Part shown: positions 47,178 to 57,945 of the stretch, piece after piece
Layout of the letters: each line of letters begins with the position of its first letter
Position numbering within the stretch: the stretch's first letter is position 1
Assembly: GCF_002099425.1 (NCBI RefSeq)
Contig: NW_018344192.1
Location: 1,442,501-1,506,500 of the forward strand
DNA length: 64,000 nucleotides
DNA from: Phascolarctos cinereus
Lineage: Eukaryota > Chordata > Mammalia > Diprotodontia > Phascolarctidae
Reading direction: 5' to 3'
Notes under the pieces: model-generated
Told to the model about the DNA's origin: nothing
Seen by the model: only the letters and a program-made list of their open reading frames with translations
Databases searched by the model: none
Program-made: the position numbers and the translations under genes

Positions 47178-49358
47178 ACAGGGAGATTTTTCCTGCCTTT
47201 GCCCTTATGGCTCTATCTCCTGGAAGCTTTTCTGCTGCTAATGCTATCTAACATTGCCATCCGTTGACTCTCCACCCCACTGCTATTTCATTAGAAAAGT
47301 GCTAGCATTTTAGAATTGAGACCATGGAAACCAGTGTGCTTCAGGGCTGGATGACACATGTTCAGCTTGGTTGTTAGTCAGCCTAACAAAGCCACTGGCC
47401 CAGCACACAAAAGGGCAGCTCAGGCAATTGTCAGACTTCCAGACTCATTCTTCTCAACAGATGATCCCCAATCCTTGCTCCTAGATTGACTTCTTTTTAA
47501 TTAGGACCTCAGCATTAATGTAATGTACATTCCATTTGCTCAGAACTTCTCACTTAGACTCACTTTCACCTCTTTCCATTTTCCTTTCCAACTCAGGGCA
47601 TGCCTACTAATAATGAATGCCAATACTTTCAGTTTGATTAGCCTCAGGAAGAATGATAGGTGAAGGAAAGATGTTGGCAGTCTATGTCATCACAGTGTCT
47701 CATATGCATTTCTATTGCACATATAAAATTTTACTACTATAACTTTATACATAAAATTTAAGGTATTTGAAGTCTTTATCCTCTTCTCTGTCTTAAATGT
47801 GTTAGGGATGACTTTTCTTCCCAGAAAATCAAGAACTATAATATGTAGACATGCAGTGATGCTGTTATTTCCTCTTTTGATGGCGAGAGAGATTGGGGGC
47901 ACTGGCAAATGGAAGCATCACATTTAAGAGAGAAGCTGATGAAAATAGGCAGTGGGAGGTCTCTATGTTTTTACTACCATATACCTTTATTCCACCTTTG
48001 AAACGGTGAATAGTATAACTTCTCCTTATGATTGTGTACCTAACATGCCTTTCTGATGGCATTCCACTAGCTAAAGCTTACTCACATTCTACAGGCTTCA
48101 TTATTTTTCATTCTTCTGTGGTGGCCATGAAACACCAACTGTCTCATGTGTTTGCCTTTCGTGAACAGAATATATATTCCTTATTATATGACTCAAAAAT
48201 CATATATTTAAGCAAGTTCTTTTTATTGTGTCTCACAAGGATGCCACAGCTAGGAAGGCTCTTAGAAGCTAACCCCCCTATACCATCCAAGCCCGGGGGG
48301 GGGGGTGGCACATTAGGAAGAGAAGTGAACGACTGGCATTTTTAAAGGTAAACCCTGAGAATTGTTTCTTTCAGTAAACGTGGCTGCCAGATATTTTTAT
48401 ATGCACCTCCAATAGAGTTTAACAGGATCCGTGAATGTCAGATCAAACTGAGAGGCTACAGCACAATGAGATGTTTAAGGGGTGAATTTTTTTTAATCTA
48501 AGTCCTTTTGGACCCCAGTACTTACAGCTTTAATTCTTCTAACAGGTATATATCAGTAAGAAATAGCATAATATTAATTCTGTTTCACCTCTAAAAAAAA
48601 AGTTGTTAGCATTGAAGCAATAATAGAGTGGCTCGATCTATTGGATACTTCTAGACACAATGATTTAAGTATCTCACTAGACCTGAACCTGAAAACACTG
48701 AAGCACTTTAGAAATTGTTCTATCACAACAAATTACATAATGAATTTCATGAGCAAATACAAACACATCTTGTGCTACATAGCCACACATAAGGTTGGAT
48801 GGTTGATATGACAACAGAGTGAACATTTGATTATCTGGATTAATTTTTACTCCCAGGCCAACAAGAAGTGTTGGGCCATAGAAGGGATCAAGAGACCCAA
48901 ACCCTGCTAAATTTTTGGTGTTGAATGTGAAATAAGCCATTGTTACACTTCTGAAATCCTGTTATTTGTCTATAAGTCTATGTTTGCATTATCTGCACAA
49001 GCTGTCTTGGGCCCTCCGGGATCCTTTTAAACTCCCAGTTCTTTCCTCTCCCTTTTCATTAGGAAAAAAAAAATGAAAGTCATCTAGAGTGAACTAATGC
49101 ATTTTCCTCTTCTCTGTTTAAACCACTTTGTTTTAATCCTGTAGAAGATCACCAAAGAAAGGAATAATTAGGATTCTTTCCTAGGGTAATTATTACACTA
49201 GGACAATGGTCCTTAATAATCTTTGCTTCTCACTTTAGCATGTTCAATTGCCCCACTGTCTCCAGCCCTTCTCATGATTGCTAGTCTTACCAGTTACCGT
49301 TCTATGTCCTTCATTTTGTGGTTGTTTTGAATGAGTGATATAAATCTGCTATCCCCTT
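47178..49358. other. Non-coding, mostly unclassified
   Basis: It includes the diverged copy noted at 47418-47492 and a poly-G run at about 48295-48305. An 87-codon minus-strand frame at 48677-48940 has no recognisable domain. Confidence 0.4.
47418..47492 (+). repeat. Diverged direct copy of 46220-46293
   Basis: Shared words are 'gtcagactt', 'aatcctt' and 'ctcctag' in matching order, at roughly 70% identity by eye. This points to an older repeat or duplication beneath the recent one. Confidence 0.6.
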
Positions 49359-49359
49359 T

Positions 49360-49868
49360 AATTCCAACACTTATTTCTTCCTCAGTCCACAATAATCTGG
49401 CTTCTACTTCTAGTAGTCTATAAAAATTACTTTCTTAAAGGGTTAATAATCTTTTGATCACTGAATTCAAAGGCCTTTTCAATATTCTTATTCTCCTTCA
49501 TTTAACATCATTCATCACTCATTTCCCCTGGAATCTCTCTCCCTCTCAGTTCTCTGTGATTACACTAGTTTTCTTCTAACCTCCTAGGTTGTTCCTTCTC
49601 TCTGCTATCAGTTTTTCATGCTTCTGATCCCTGACTTCAAGCAATGTGGAAGAATGAGCTTCTCTTCTATTTTTTTTCCACTTAAAAGAGCTCATCTAGA
49701 TGCCTTGTTTCAGTTATCATCTCAGTTTGGATGTCTCCCAAATCTATGAATCCTTCTATGGCTTCTCCCCCAGATTGCACTTGTATATAATTTTAAGCTA
49801 GGTAGTTGACATTTCTACTTGGAAGTTATGTAATCCCCTAACATTCAACATGCCTAAAATTAAATTCA
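49360..49868 (+). mobile_element. L2 LINE ORF fragment, diverged
   Basis: It ends in 'ttgacatttctacttggaag' and 'cattcaacatgcctaaaatt', the L2 stretch just after the YADD box. 'gatgtctcccaaatctatga' upstream fits the same region. No intact frame. Confidence 0.7.
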
Positions 49869-50000
49869 ACCAACTTTTATTGAGTCCCTACTATGTACCC
49901 AAAAGCGAATACAAAGTTATGTAAAACACACTCTCAAATATTTTTCAGCCTATTAGAGAAAGGAGTTAAGGCATACACACAAAAAACTATTTTATAAATT
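49869..50000 (-). mobile_element. L2 LINE 3' end, antisense
   Basis: 'aacttttattgagtccctac' and 'tatgtacccaaaagcgaata' are the reversed L2 3' terminus. It abuts a sense L2 fragment. Confidence 0.65.
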
Positions 50001-50224
50001 GTATAAATACATATGAGGTACAGTGTATTGTAAGAGTTTTGAGTAATAGCTCTTAAATTTACATGCTTATTACATATCACTTGACCTTTCCTCCAAGCCT
50101 TTATTTTCTCGTGTGTACGGTGAGAGTAAAAATAACAGAATTACTTATATAAAGTATTATTTTGTGTAAACACTAAAGTTGTGAGCTCATTATTACATTA
50201 TTAAATCATATGTATGTACATATA

Positions 50225-50470
50225 TATAATGGTGATAAGCATTTATTAAGCTCATACTATGTGCCACTGCTGTGCACTTTTACAATTTTTATCTTATTTG
50301 ATCCTTATAACAATCATGCAAGGTAGGTGCTATTATTGTCTCCATTTTGAAGTTGAAGAAACTGAGACGAACAGTTTGTGTGACTTATCTAGGGTCACAT
50401 AATAAGTATATGAGGCTGGATTTGAATCTAGTTCATCCTGACTCCAGGCCCAGCTCTCTCTATTAGGTCA
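50225..50470 (-). mobile_element. MIR/CORE-SINE, antisense, near full length
   Basis: 'aagcatttattaagctcata', 'gatccttataacaatcatgc', 'tgacttatctagggtcacat', 'atttgaatctagttcatcct' and the head complement 'tctctattaggtcacct'. Confidence 0.9.
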
Positions 50471-50829
50471 CCTAAAGGCCTCTTAATAAAAATATAAATT
50501 ATAAATATTTGAAATTTGAGGAAGGAGATAATCTCATTTGGCTGGAGGTGAGGAAGTCAAAAATGAAAGTAGAATTAACATTTGACCTGATGGGGATGAT
50601 ATAGGGATGGGGAGGGAGTGTTCAAAGGAGAGGGAGAGAATGAAAGTTTGCTGGTATGAGGAATGGAGTGCCCAAAGACTTGGATGTGGGACATTATACA
50701 ATGATAGCAGGAAACTGAACAGGAAATTCCCAGTCTCTATCAATAATACCACCATTATTTGAGAAAACTAGACTCTAAACCTGTTTGTTTGTTTTTTTTA
50801 AACATCTCTAATTGGTCACCCAAACATCA
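50471..50829. other. Non-coding, no recognised feature
   Basis: Nothing recognisable apart from a T run at 50790-50798. Confidence 0.4.
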
Positions 50830-50970
50830 TGGATTAGTGAAAAGAGTACTACATTTGAATTCAGAGGGCCTAGGTCCAAACTGGGACTCTGCCATGGCTT
50901 TGGTCTTTCCACTTACATACTCTATACTTTAGTTCTTGGACTTCACAATTCTAAATTCTATGATCATATG
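50830..50970 (+). mobile_element. THER1/MIR-type SINE
   Basis: 'agtgaaaagagtactacatt', 'cttggacttcacaattctaa' and 'attctatgatcata' are diverged THER1 head and end. Confidence 0.65.
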
Positions 50971-51009
50971 TATGATCCTGTCAATTATTTCTTTGTAATA
51001 GCTCCCTAA

Positions 51010-51370
51010 TCATTTACTTTCTCTCAGTTCCCACTGATACCAACCTAATTCAGGCCCTTATCACCTCACATGTAGATTACTTCATTAACTAGCCTGCTAA
51101 ACCCCATTCACTTTGACCTCTAATCCATCCAGCATACCAGCATCTTGCTAATTCTTTAAAAATCATTGTTTCCTTTAGGACATATATGTGGTGGGAAATC
51201 TTGAAAATCTTCACATTTTGTACAGCATGTGAGTACATTCTACTTAGCTTGAAAGTAAAGGTCCTCTACAATCTGTCTTTTCTTCTTTCACTCCCACTCT
51301 TTCTACACAGACTCTCCCCATTTCTAGTCAAATTTCCTTACTGCATTACATTCCAAATATAAAAAAGTCT
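51010..51370 (+). mobile_element. L2-clade LINE fragment
   Basis: 'caggcccttatcacctcaca', 'tgtagattacttcattaact' and 'taaaggtcctctacaatctg' match the C-terminal L2/L3 region. About 70 unrelated bases near 51180-51250 break it. Confidence 0.6.
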
Positions 51371-51564
51371 TATGTAAGTACTATAATAAATACAGATTTT
51401 CTTTCCTCTTATTATCACTAACTTAGAATTGAGACAATAAATCTCACACTGCCAGATTCATTCCAATAGATTAATGAAACTGGTAAAATTCTGTTCATTC
51501 AGTAAATCCCTTTGCCAATATTGCCATCAAATTTATAGGCTAGAGACTAGATGAGATTTGTATA

Positions 51565-51745
51565 GGGACCTCACAAGGGATGAAACTTCCTTTACCAATA
51601 CTGGTCAGTCTTAGAAAGTTGCATGAAGCACTGAAAGGCTAAATGACTTGCCAGGAGTCACACAGCCAGTATATACCTGAGCTGGCACTTGAACTCTGAT
51701 GATCCTGGCTTCAAGGGTGGTACTCTCCAATATGCCATGCAGAAT
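51565..51745 (-). mobile_element. Marsupial CORE-SINE, antisense
   Basis: The tail complement 'tatagggacctcacaaggga' and 'cttcctttaccaatactggt' leads into 'aatgacttgccaggagtcac' and the B-box region 'gcacttgaactctgat'. It shares its tail module with 36064-36175. Confidence 0.82.
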
Positions 51746-52469
51746 ATAAATCTAAAGATTTATAACATCATCTTATTTGAAGTTCTCACATCTTTGTTAT
51801 TCTGTGTTCTTCCATTTTATTTGATATTCACAAAGTATTTTAACTAGGTGTGTTCTATGATAATTCAAGAAGGATACAAACTAACATGTCAGTAGCAGAT
51901 TAGCTATGACATATATTTGAGATCAAGCTGGGAAAGGAGCCATAGAATTTTAATTTTCTTTTACTATAAAAATGTCTCATCTTGTAGTCTGTCAAACTTG
52001 GGCAGATGTCAGAGACTGATGGAGTCTGATTGATCATGAATGCCAGAGCTGACCAGGGATTTCAAAGTATGATTGTACTCTCAAAGACATTTTCAGTGTA
52101 AATTTTCCCTGACCAATATGACTTTGATATCCTAGGAAGTTTTGTACGCTTGATTTTGAACTGCTGACCTGGAGTTCATCCTTCATCACGTGGTGCCCCT
52201 GGAATTCATCCTTCATCACAGACTCATTTTCTCCTTTTACCATTCGATCTATGATTCTTCAAGGACTTAACCCCTGGATTCTTCCTAGTCTTCCCACATC
52301 AACATTTGGTTAACTCTTTACTAGTTTATGTAGATTGCACAGATAAAGGGATTTAAGCTTCTAGAGGATTCCATTACCCACCCTGATATCTCCCAATAAT
52401 TGCATTAGTCATGGTACCTCACTAAGAGTTTCGTGGATATGACACATAGGATACTTTGATATAGATTCA
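51746..52469. other. Non-coding; 30-bp tandem at 52168-52219
   Basis: 'cctggagttcatccttcatc' is followed 30 bp later by 'cctggaattcatccttcatc'. Otherwise no recognised feature. Confidence 0.5.
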
Positions 52470-52590
52470 TATAAAGTGTTTAATTGCTCAGTATGTTCCA
52501 GGAGCTATCATAAGCCCCGGGGATACAAATGTAAGCAAGTAAGACTGAGTCTGCCTTCAATGATCTTACATTCTAAAGGGAGAAATCAAA
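52470..52590 (-). mobile_element. L2 LINE 3' end, antisense
   Basis: 'aggagctatcataagccccg', 'gggatacaaatgtaagcaag' and 'atcttacattctaaaggga' are in reversed L2 order. Confidence 0.7.
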
Positions 52591-52698
52591 ATCTTTTTTA
52601 AAAATGGTATTACTATGTGGCAAGGAAGATGACAGAGAGAATTCAGTGGGGATAGAACATTTTGTTTTCCTTGCATTAAGAGAATAGAAATAGGACTA

Positions 52699-52699
<1 letters not shown>

Positions 52700-52742
<43 letters not shown>

Positions 52743-52748
52743 ACATAC
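52700..52748. repeat. (CA)n microsatellite
   Basis: About 19 uninterrupted CA units plus degenerate ends. Confidence 0.97.
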
Positions 52749-52804
52749 AATCAATTTTCATCTCAATATAGTCTGTGAAGCACCTACTATTTTTCAAGAG
52801 TGGA

Positions 52805-52945
52805 ATCCCCTGTCTGGAAAGGTAGTATCATAGGACCACAGATATAGAACTATAAGGAAAGTTAAGAGCCAATCCCCTCATTTTGCGATCAAGAAACTGA
52901 GGCAAAGTAGGCTAAGCAACTTACCTGAAGTCACAAAAGTTGAAA
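52805..52945 (-). mobile_element. THER1-type SINE, antisense
   Basis: 'atcataggaccacagatata', 'gaactataaggaaagttaag', 'caagaaactgaggcaaagta' and 'acttacctgaagtcacaaaa' are in reversed THER1 order. Confidence 0.78.
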
Positions 52946-53984
52946 ACATCAAAGGTGGGTTTTATACTAATATCTTTAAAAAGTTGCATCTTTTGTAGCT
53001 TTTTATCCTTAGAATATCTATCCGTAAAAGTCAAAGAATTAGTGACACAACAGAGAACATTTAAATTTGTGAGTTAGGATGAAATCCAGCCTTCAACTAG
53101 AAGTGAACTTACTCCACAGCTAGTGTGCCCTTTTCACTGTGTGATATTGCCACAAATGGGCTACATAAACATATGAAGATCCTACATAGAATAATCATGC
53201 TTCAACTGAAGTTTGGACTAGGTAGCCATTGAGGTGTCTTCCAGTTCTATATAGACAGTCTTTGCTTTTTATTTAATCCCTGAAGATTAATTTAATTGTT
53301 TTTCAGAGGTAATTTGCATGTCATTAGCATTGTTTTTTTCATTTTAAGCCATAATTCCCATGGTATTTTGAGTAAATGATCTGATTTCAGCATGGTCTTG
53401 TGTGATCCTTTAAACACTTGACTTCCCCATACCGGCAGTCACTGCAAAATGTCTAATAGCCATTGAAGTGTGCATTTTCTTGAAATATTCGTTCTTAAAT
53501 ACCACAGAATAAAAAAGCACCACAAAATTTTGCAATGAGACAATCATATTGGTATGAAACACAATCTTCAACTGAAAGAGAACTAGAGGTGAAGCTATCC
53601 CAAAATGGACAAGTTGACCCCATGTTGCTTATGTCATTCTGTTATTTATCTATATACACATACGTGCATTCATTTTCTAAATGCAGAATTATCATGGAAC
53701 ATAGTTTTGAGATTGGATTTTAGCATAATTATTCATTACATTTTCTAGTCATCATGGAAGGTATATTTCCCCATAGTTTTCCTTCTTGTAGTTCCACCAG
53801 GAATCCCTCCCGCTGCTCCCCTGATTTGTTGGTATAATATTCTCTCATACCTTTGAGACTGAATAACTGGAAATAAAGATTCAACAGAATCAACCACATG
53901 GATTGAGCTCAAAAATATTTCTATTTAATTTATTCTCTTTAGAGTGTTTAAATTTTTATTTTGTGGTAGGACTACAAATAAGCA
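52946..53984. other. Non-coding, no recognised feature
   Basis: AT-rich unique-looking sequence. No family or gene assigned. Confidence 0.4.
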
Positions 53985-54042
53985 GTTAGGTGGTGCAGTA
54001 GATAGAGTTCTGGACCTGGAGTCTAGAAGACTCCAGTTTAGG
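53985..54042 (+). mobile_element. WALLSI1/MAR1 SINE head, truncated
   Basis: 'gcagttaggtggtgcagtag' then 'atagagttctggacctggag'. It stops near the B box. Confidence 0.82.
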
Positions 54043-54699
54043 GCAAGACTTTCTAAAAAGATGGTGCATTTCTATCTTATGTGATATTTTAATTGTTCAG
54101 TAGTTGGGAAGAGATTGTCTATAAGTTTGCTTGCTAAGAAAATGGACTGTTCATTTGTTGTTCTTTTCTCCAAATGTGAGAAAGCTTTTTTTTAAATTTA
54201 TTTAAATTAAAGAGATGTTGAAAAGGGTCTTTCCTTGGCAGCCAGTGTTAAGCTATAATTATAGAATCATTATAGAATCATAGTCATTTTAGAATCTGTT
54301 CATTATGGAATCATCCTTTGCTTGAAGATTATTAGAAAATAAGGGGAACATTTATGTTTTTGTATACATTAAATTTGAAAATCAGAAGACTAAGAATAGA
54401 AATGACATGCAAATGAGGACAGTAATAGTCTCTTTTAAGTGACCAATTTGACAATATTTAGGAATATCAAATCATAAAGTCAACGCCTATGTTCTAGTAA
54501 GAATACTATTAATTGTGACACTGACCCAAATTTCTCTCTGTCTCTCTACCCCTTCAAAACATGTAAATTGTTAATTTGACATTACCAATTGTCTTTTGGA
54601 CCACAGGGCAGCTTGTGGCATTTAAGGTAGAAAATCAAGGAACTATTCAAGAATATTGATTAATAATATTAAAAATGATTTATTTTTTCTATCCTCTTC
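54043..54699. other. Non-coding, no recognised feature
   Basis: Short imperfect tandem of 'tatagaatcat' near 54259-54282. Otherwise nothing. Confidence 0.4.
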
Positions 54700-55350
54700 T
54701 CTCTACGCACATGACCTCCATCTGATTCCAAAGGCTGATAACTTTTCAATTAAATTATTACAAGAGTGTCTTCATTAATCTTTCTTCTTCAGGTCTCTCT
54801 TTGTCAACCCAGTTTCCTGCGATAGCTGCCAAAGTGATGTCCCAAATCATAATTCTCATCATGTTGCTCCTCTACTCAAAAAGCATCATTGGCTCCCTGT
54901 TGCTTCTAGAAGACTATATAGACTTTTTGTTCACATTTCAAGTCCTTCACAATCTGAGTCTAGCCTTTCTTTAATTTCTGTTATTCAGTATGTGCCAGTA
55001 AAAATGACATAGTTGCTGTTCTTCACACACATCTGTTCTGACTTCTTGCCTTGGTACATTCTGGCTTACCATCTTTAAATATAATCTCTCCTCTCGCCAT
55101 CTCTTTTTGTCCCTAGCTTCTCAGGTCTGATGCTGCCTCTCACAAGAAAACTTTTGTATCCTCCAAGGAGCTTTTGTTACACCTTAAAATTACTTTTTAT
55201 TTACTTGGCATGTATTTTGTATTTAATCATATTACATGTAGTTTCTACCCTCCTTATCTAACCCACAAACAGAATGTGCTTTCCACAAGGGCAAGAACTT
55301 GTTTTTGTCTTCCAGAATTTAGTATAGCTCCTGGCACTAGTTAGGAATTA
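54700..55350 (+). mobile_element. L2-clade LINE 3' part
   Basis: 'agctgccaaagtgatgtccc', 'catcatgttgctcctctact', 'aaagcatcattggctccctg', 'caagtccttcacaatctgag' and the tail 'aagaacttgtttttgtcttc' with 'gctcctggcactagttagga' follow the L2/L3 3' order. The frame is broken. Confidence 0.75.
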
Positions 55351-55424
55351 AAAAAAAACATTAAAAATATGACTTTTCAAGAAATACATAAAGGAATTAA
55401 TTTATTTGTACAGTATAGTGGGGT

Positions 55425-55905
55425 AGGAAAGTATACTGTACTGTAAGAGAAAGAGACGTGGATTTGGAGTAATAAAAAGCTGTCACTAGAGTCTACCTCT
55501 GCAATATAATACCTGATTTGAGCTTGACCAAGGCACATATATGATTGGGCCTCTATATCCTGATCTATAGCGGAAGCTGGGTGGCACACTGGTTAGAACA
55601 CTGGGCCTAGGGTCAGGAAGATAAATCTTCCTGACTTCAAAGCTGGCTTAAGACACTTACTAGCTGTCTGTCCCTGGGCAAGTCACTTAACCCTGTTTGC
55701 TTCAGTTTTCTCATCTGTAAAATGAACTAGAGATGGAAATACCCAACAACTCTGGTATCTTTGCCAAGAAAAACCCCAAATGTGGTCACGAAGAGTCAAA
55801 TATGACTAAAAAATGACTGAACTTAATCCTGACCTATAGAAGGAGGGACCTGGGTGAGATGATTCTCTAGGGTTTCCTCCAGCTCTAATTCTGATAACCC
55901 CATGA
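55425..55905 (+). mobile_element. THER1/MIR SINE split by a MAR1-like SINE
   Basis: The left part (to 55570) has 'gagacgtggatttggagtaa' and 'tctgcaatataatacctgat'. The right part has 'ggtgagatgattctctaggg' and 'cctccagctctaattctgat', the THER1 3' end. The insertion lies between them. Confidence 0.8.
55571..55825 (+). mobile_element. MAR1-like SINE with visible target duplication
   Basis: 'gaagctgggtggcacactgg' head, 'agctgtctgtccctgggcaa', 'catctgtaaaatgaactaga', then the RTE-like end 'gaagagtcaaatatgactaa' and 'aaaatgactgaactta'. Flanked by 'atcctgatctatag' (55557-55570) and 'atcctgacctatag' (55826-55839), a 14-bp duplication with one mismatch. Confidence 0.95.
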
Positions 55906-56078
55906 ATGAAGTCATGCTTTATCAACACTTATAAAAAAGATATTACCGTTTTAGCTTGTATTATATTTAGATAATCTTTAAGTAAAACAGAGACATATTA
56001 TTGAAAGTATTAAGAAACAACAGTATTAGAAACTTGAAATTTATGATGTATGTTAAAAAAAGGATAAAGGTAGCATCA

Positions 56079-56161
56079 AATTTCAGCTATAATTGTCATA
56101 TCACTTAAAGATGACAGTCTCTCAAAAATGGCCTGTTTAGTTCATCTTTGTCAATTTCTTT
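56079..56161. repeat. Long direct repeat flanking L1, left copy
   Basis: These 83 bp recur at 57583-57665 with about 8 mismatches (about 90% identity). They start 'aatttcagctataattgtca' and end 'gtcaatttcttt'. Confidence 0.93.
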
Positions 56162-57582
56162 TTTTAAATAATTAATTTGTTGTTAGTTTTCAACATTCAC
56201 TTCCATAACATTTTGAGTTTTAAATTTTCTGTCCCTCCATCTCCTCCCACCTCCCCAAGATGGCATGCAATCTGATATTGACTCTGCTTATACAATTCAT
56301 ATTAAGCATATTTTTACATTAGTCATGATGTAAAAAAGAATTAGAACTGATTGGAGGAACCACGAAAAGGAAGGAACAAAACAACAAAAGAAAAGAAGAG
56401 CAAATAGTATGCTTCCATCTGCATTCAGACTCCATAATTCTTTCTATGGATGTGGGATAGCATTTTCCATCATCTTTTGGAGCTGTCTTAGATCCTTGCA
56501 TTGCTGAGAAGAGCTAAGTCTATCAAAGTCAGTCACTGCACAATGTGGCTGTTACTGTGTACAGTGTTCTACTGGTTCTGCTCATTTCACTCTGCATCAG
56601 TTCATACAAGTTTTTCCAGGTTTTTCTGAAGTCTCTTGGTTCATCATTTCTTATAGCACAATAGTATTCCATTACATTTATATATCACAATGTGTTCAGC
56701 CATTCCCCAATTGATGAATATCTCCTCAATTTCCAATTCTTTGCCACCACAACAAGAGCTGCTATAAATTTGTACCTATGGGTCCTTTTCCTGTTTTTAT
56801 GATCTCTTTGGGATACAAACCTAGAAGTGGTATCACTGGGTCAAAGGGTATGTACAATTTTATAGCTTTTTTGGGCAGAGTTCCAAATTGCGCTCCAGAA
56901 TGGTTGGATCAATTCACAACTCCACCAGCAATGCATTAGTGTTCCAATTTTCCCACATCTTCTCCAACATTTATCATTTTCCTGTTTTGTCATGTTAGCC
57001 AGTCTGATAGGTGTGATATGGTACCTCAGAGTTGTTTTGATTTGCATTTCTCTAGTCAATAGTGATTTAGATGTGACTATAGATAGCTTTAATTTCTTCC
57101 TCTGAAAAATGCCTATTCATTTCCTTTGACCATTTATAAATTGAGGAATGACTTGTATTGTTATAAATTAAACCCAGTTGTCCATAGATTTGAAAATTGA
57201 GGCCTTTATCAGAGATACTGCCTATAAAAATTGTTTCCCAGCTTTCTGCTTCCCTTCTAATCATGGTTGTATTGGCTTTGTGTGAAACCTTTACAATTTA
57301 ACGCTATCAAAGTCATCCATTTTGCATTTTATAATGTTCTCTATCTCTTGTTTGGTGTAAGATGTTGGTTTCTGCCTAGTTTCTGCCATACTATTTTCCA
57401 ATTTTCCCAGTAGTTTTTTTTTAAATAGCGAGTTCTTATCCCAGAAGCTGGAGTCTTTGGATTTATCAAATAGTAGATTACTATAGTCATTGACTGTTGT
57501 GTCTTGCCTATTGGACCTATTACACTGACCACCACTCTATTTCTTAGGTAGTACCAAGTAGTTTTGATGATTGCTGCTTTGT
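56162..57582 (-). mobile_element. L1 LINE, 5' truncated, with ORF2 C-terminus
   Basis: The minus strand encodes the end of L1 ORF2. The stretch 56841-57059 gives 'TREMQIKTTLRYHITPIRLA', then the Cys-rich end with 'CWRRCGKIGTLMHCWWSCEL' (pattern C-x3-C-x7-H-x4-C). Upstream, 57067-57264 holds 'YKWSKEMNRHFSEEEIKAIY', as in the ORF2 region just before it. The two pieces are in different frames or separated by stops, so the copy is inactive. The 3' UTR and a T run on the plus strand (56159-56165) mark the poly-A end. The 5' end is truncated near 57582. Confidence 0.95.
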
Positions 57583-57665
57583 AATTTCAGCTATAATTGT
57601 CACATCACTTAAAGATGATAGACTCTCAAAAATGGGAGATTTAGTTCATCATTGTCAATTTCTTT
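57583..57665. repeat. Long direct repeat flanking L1, right copy
   Basis: Counterpart of 56079-56161. Its position exactly at the 5' end of the truncated L1 identifies it as the other side of the target duplication. Confidence 0.93.
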
Positions 57666-57945
57666 AAAAAAATTATCTCTATAAACACAATTCCAATATG
57701 AAAAACACTTGTCCATCATACTATCCCTGCTCTCTTGATTTTCTCAAACTATTCATATTCATAATTGAAATCTCACTTAATTTAAGGTTAATACTCATAA
57801 TTTATTTATCTTCAGTGGTTATATCATTCCTGAAGGTTTATATACAACACATCAAGTGAGAACACACACCCACATAGACATACACAAACACAATCAAGTT
57901 TCAAGGAAAATATATCTATGTTCATTGCATCTGATTCTTCTCCTG

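Noticed and set aside
48677-48940. 87-codon minus-strand frame with a protein-like composition
   Set aside because: I looked for a known protein family, splice-site context or processed-copy features (poly-A tail, flanking duplication) and saw none. A protein search and RNA-seq could overturn this.
56841-57264. Two adjacent minus-strand frames that look like a small gene with a zinc-finger-like motif
   Set aside because: They are the C-terminal end of L1 ORF2 within a truncated insertion, not a host gene.
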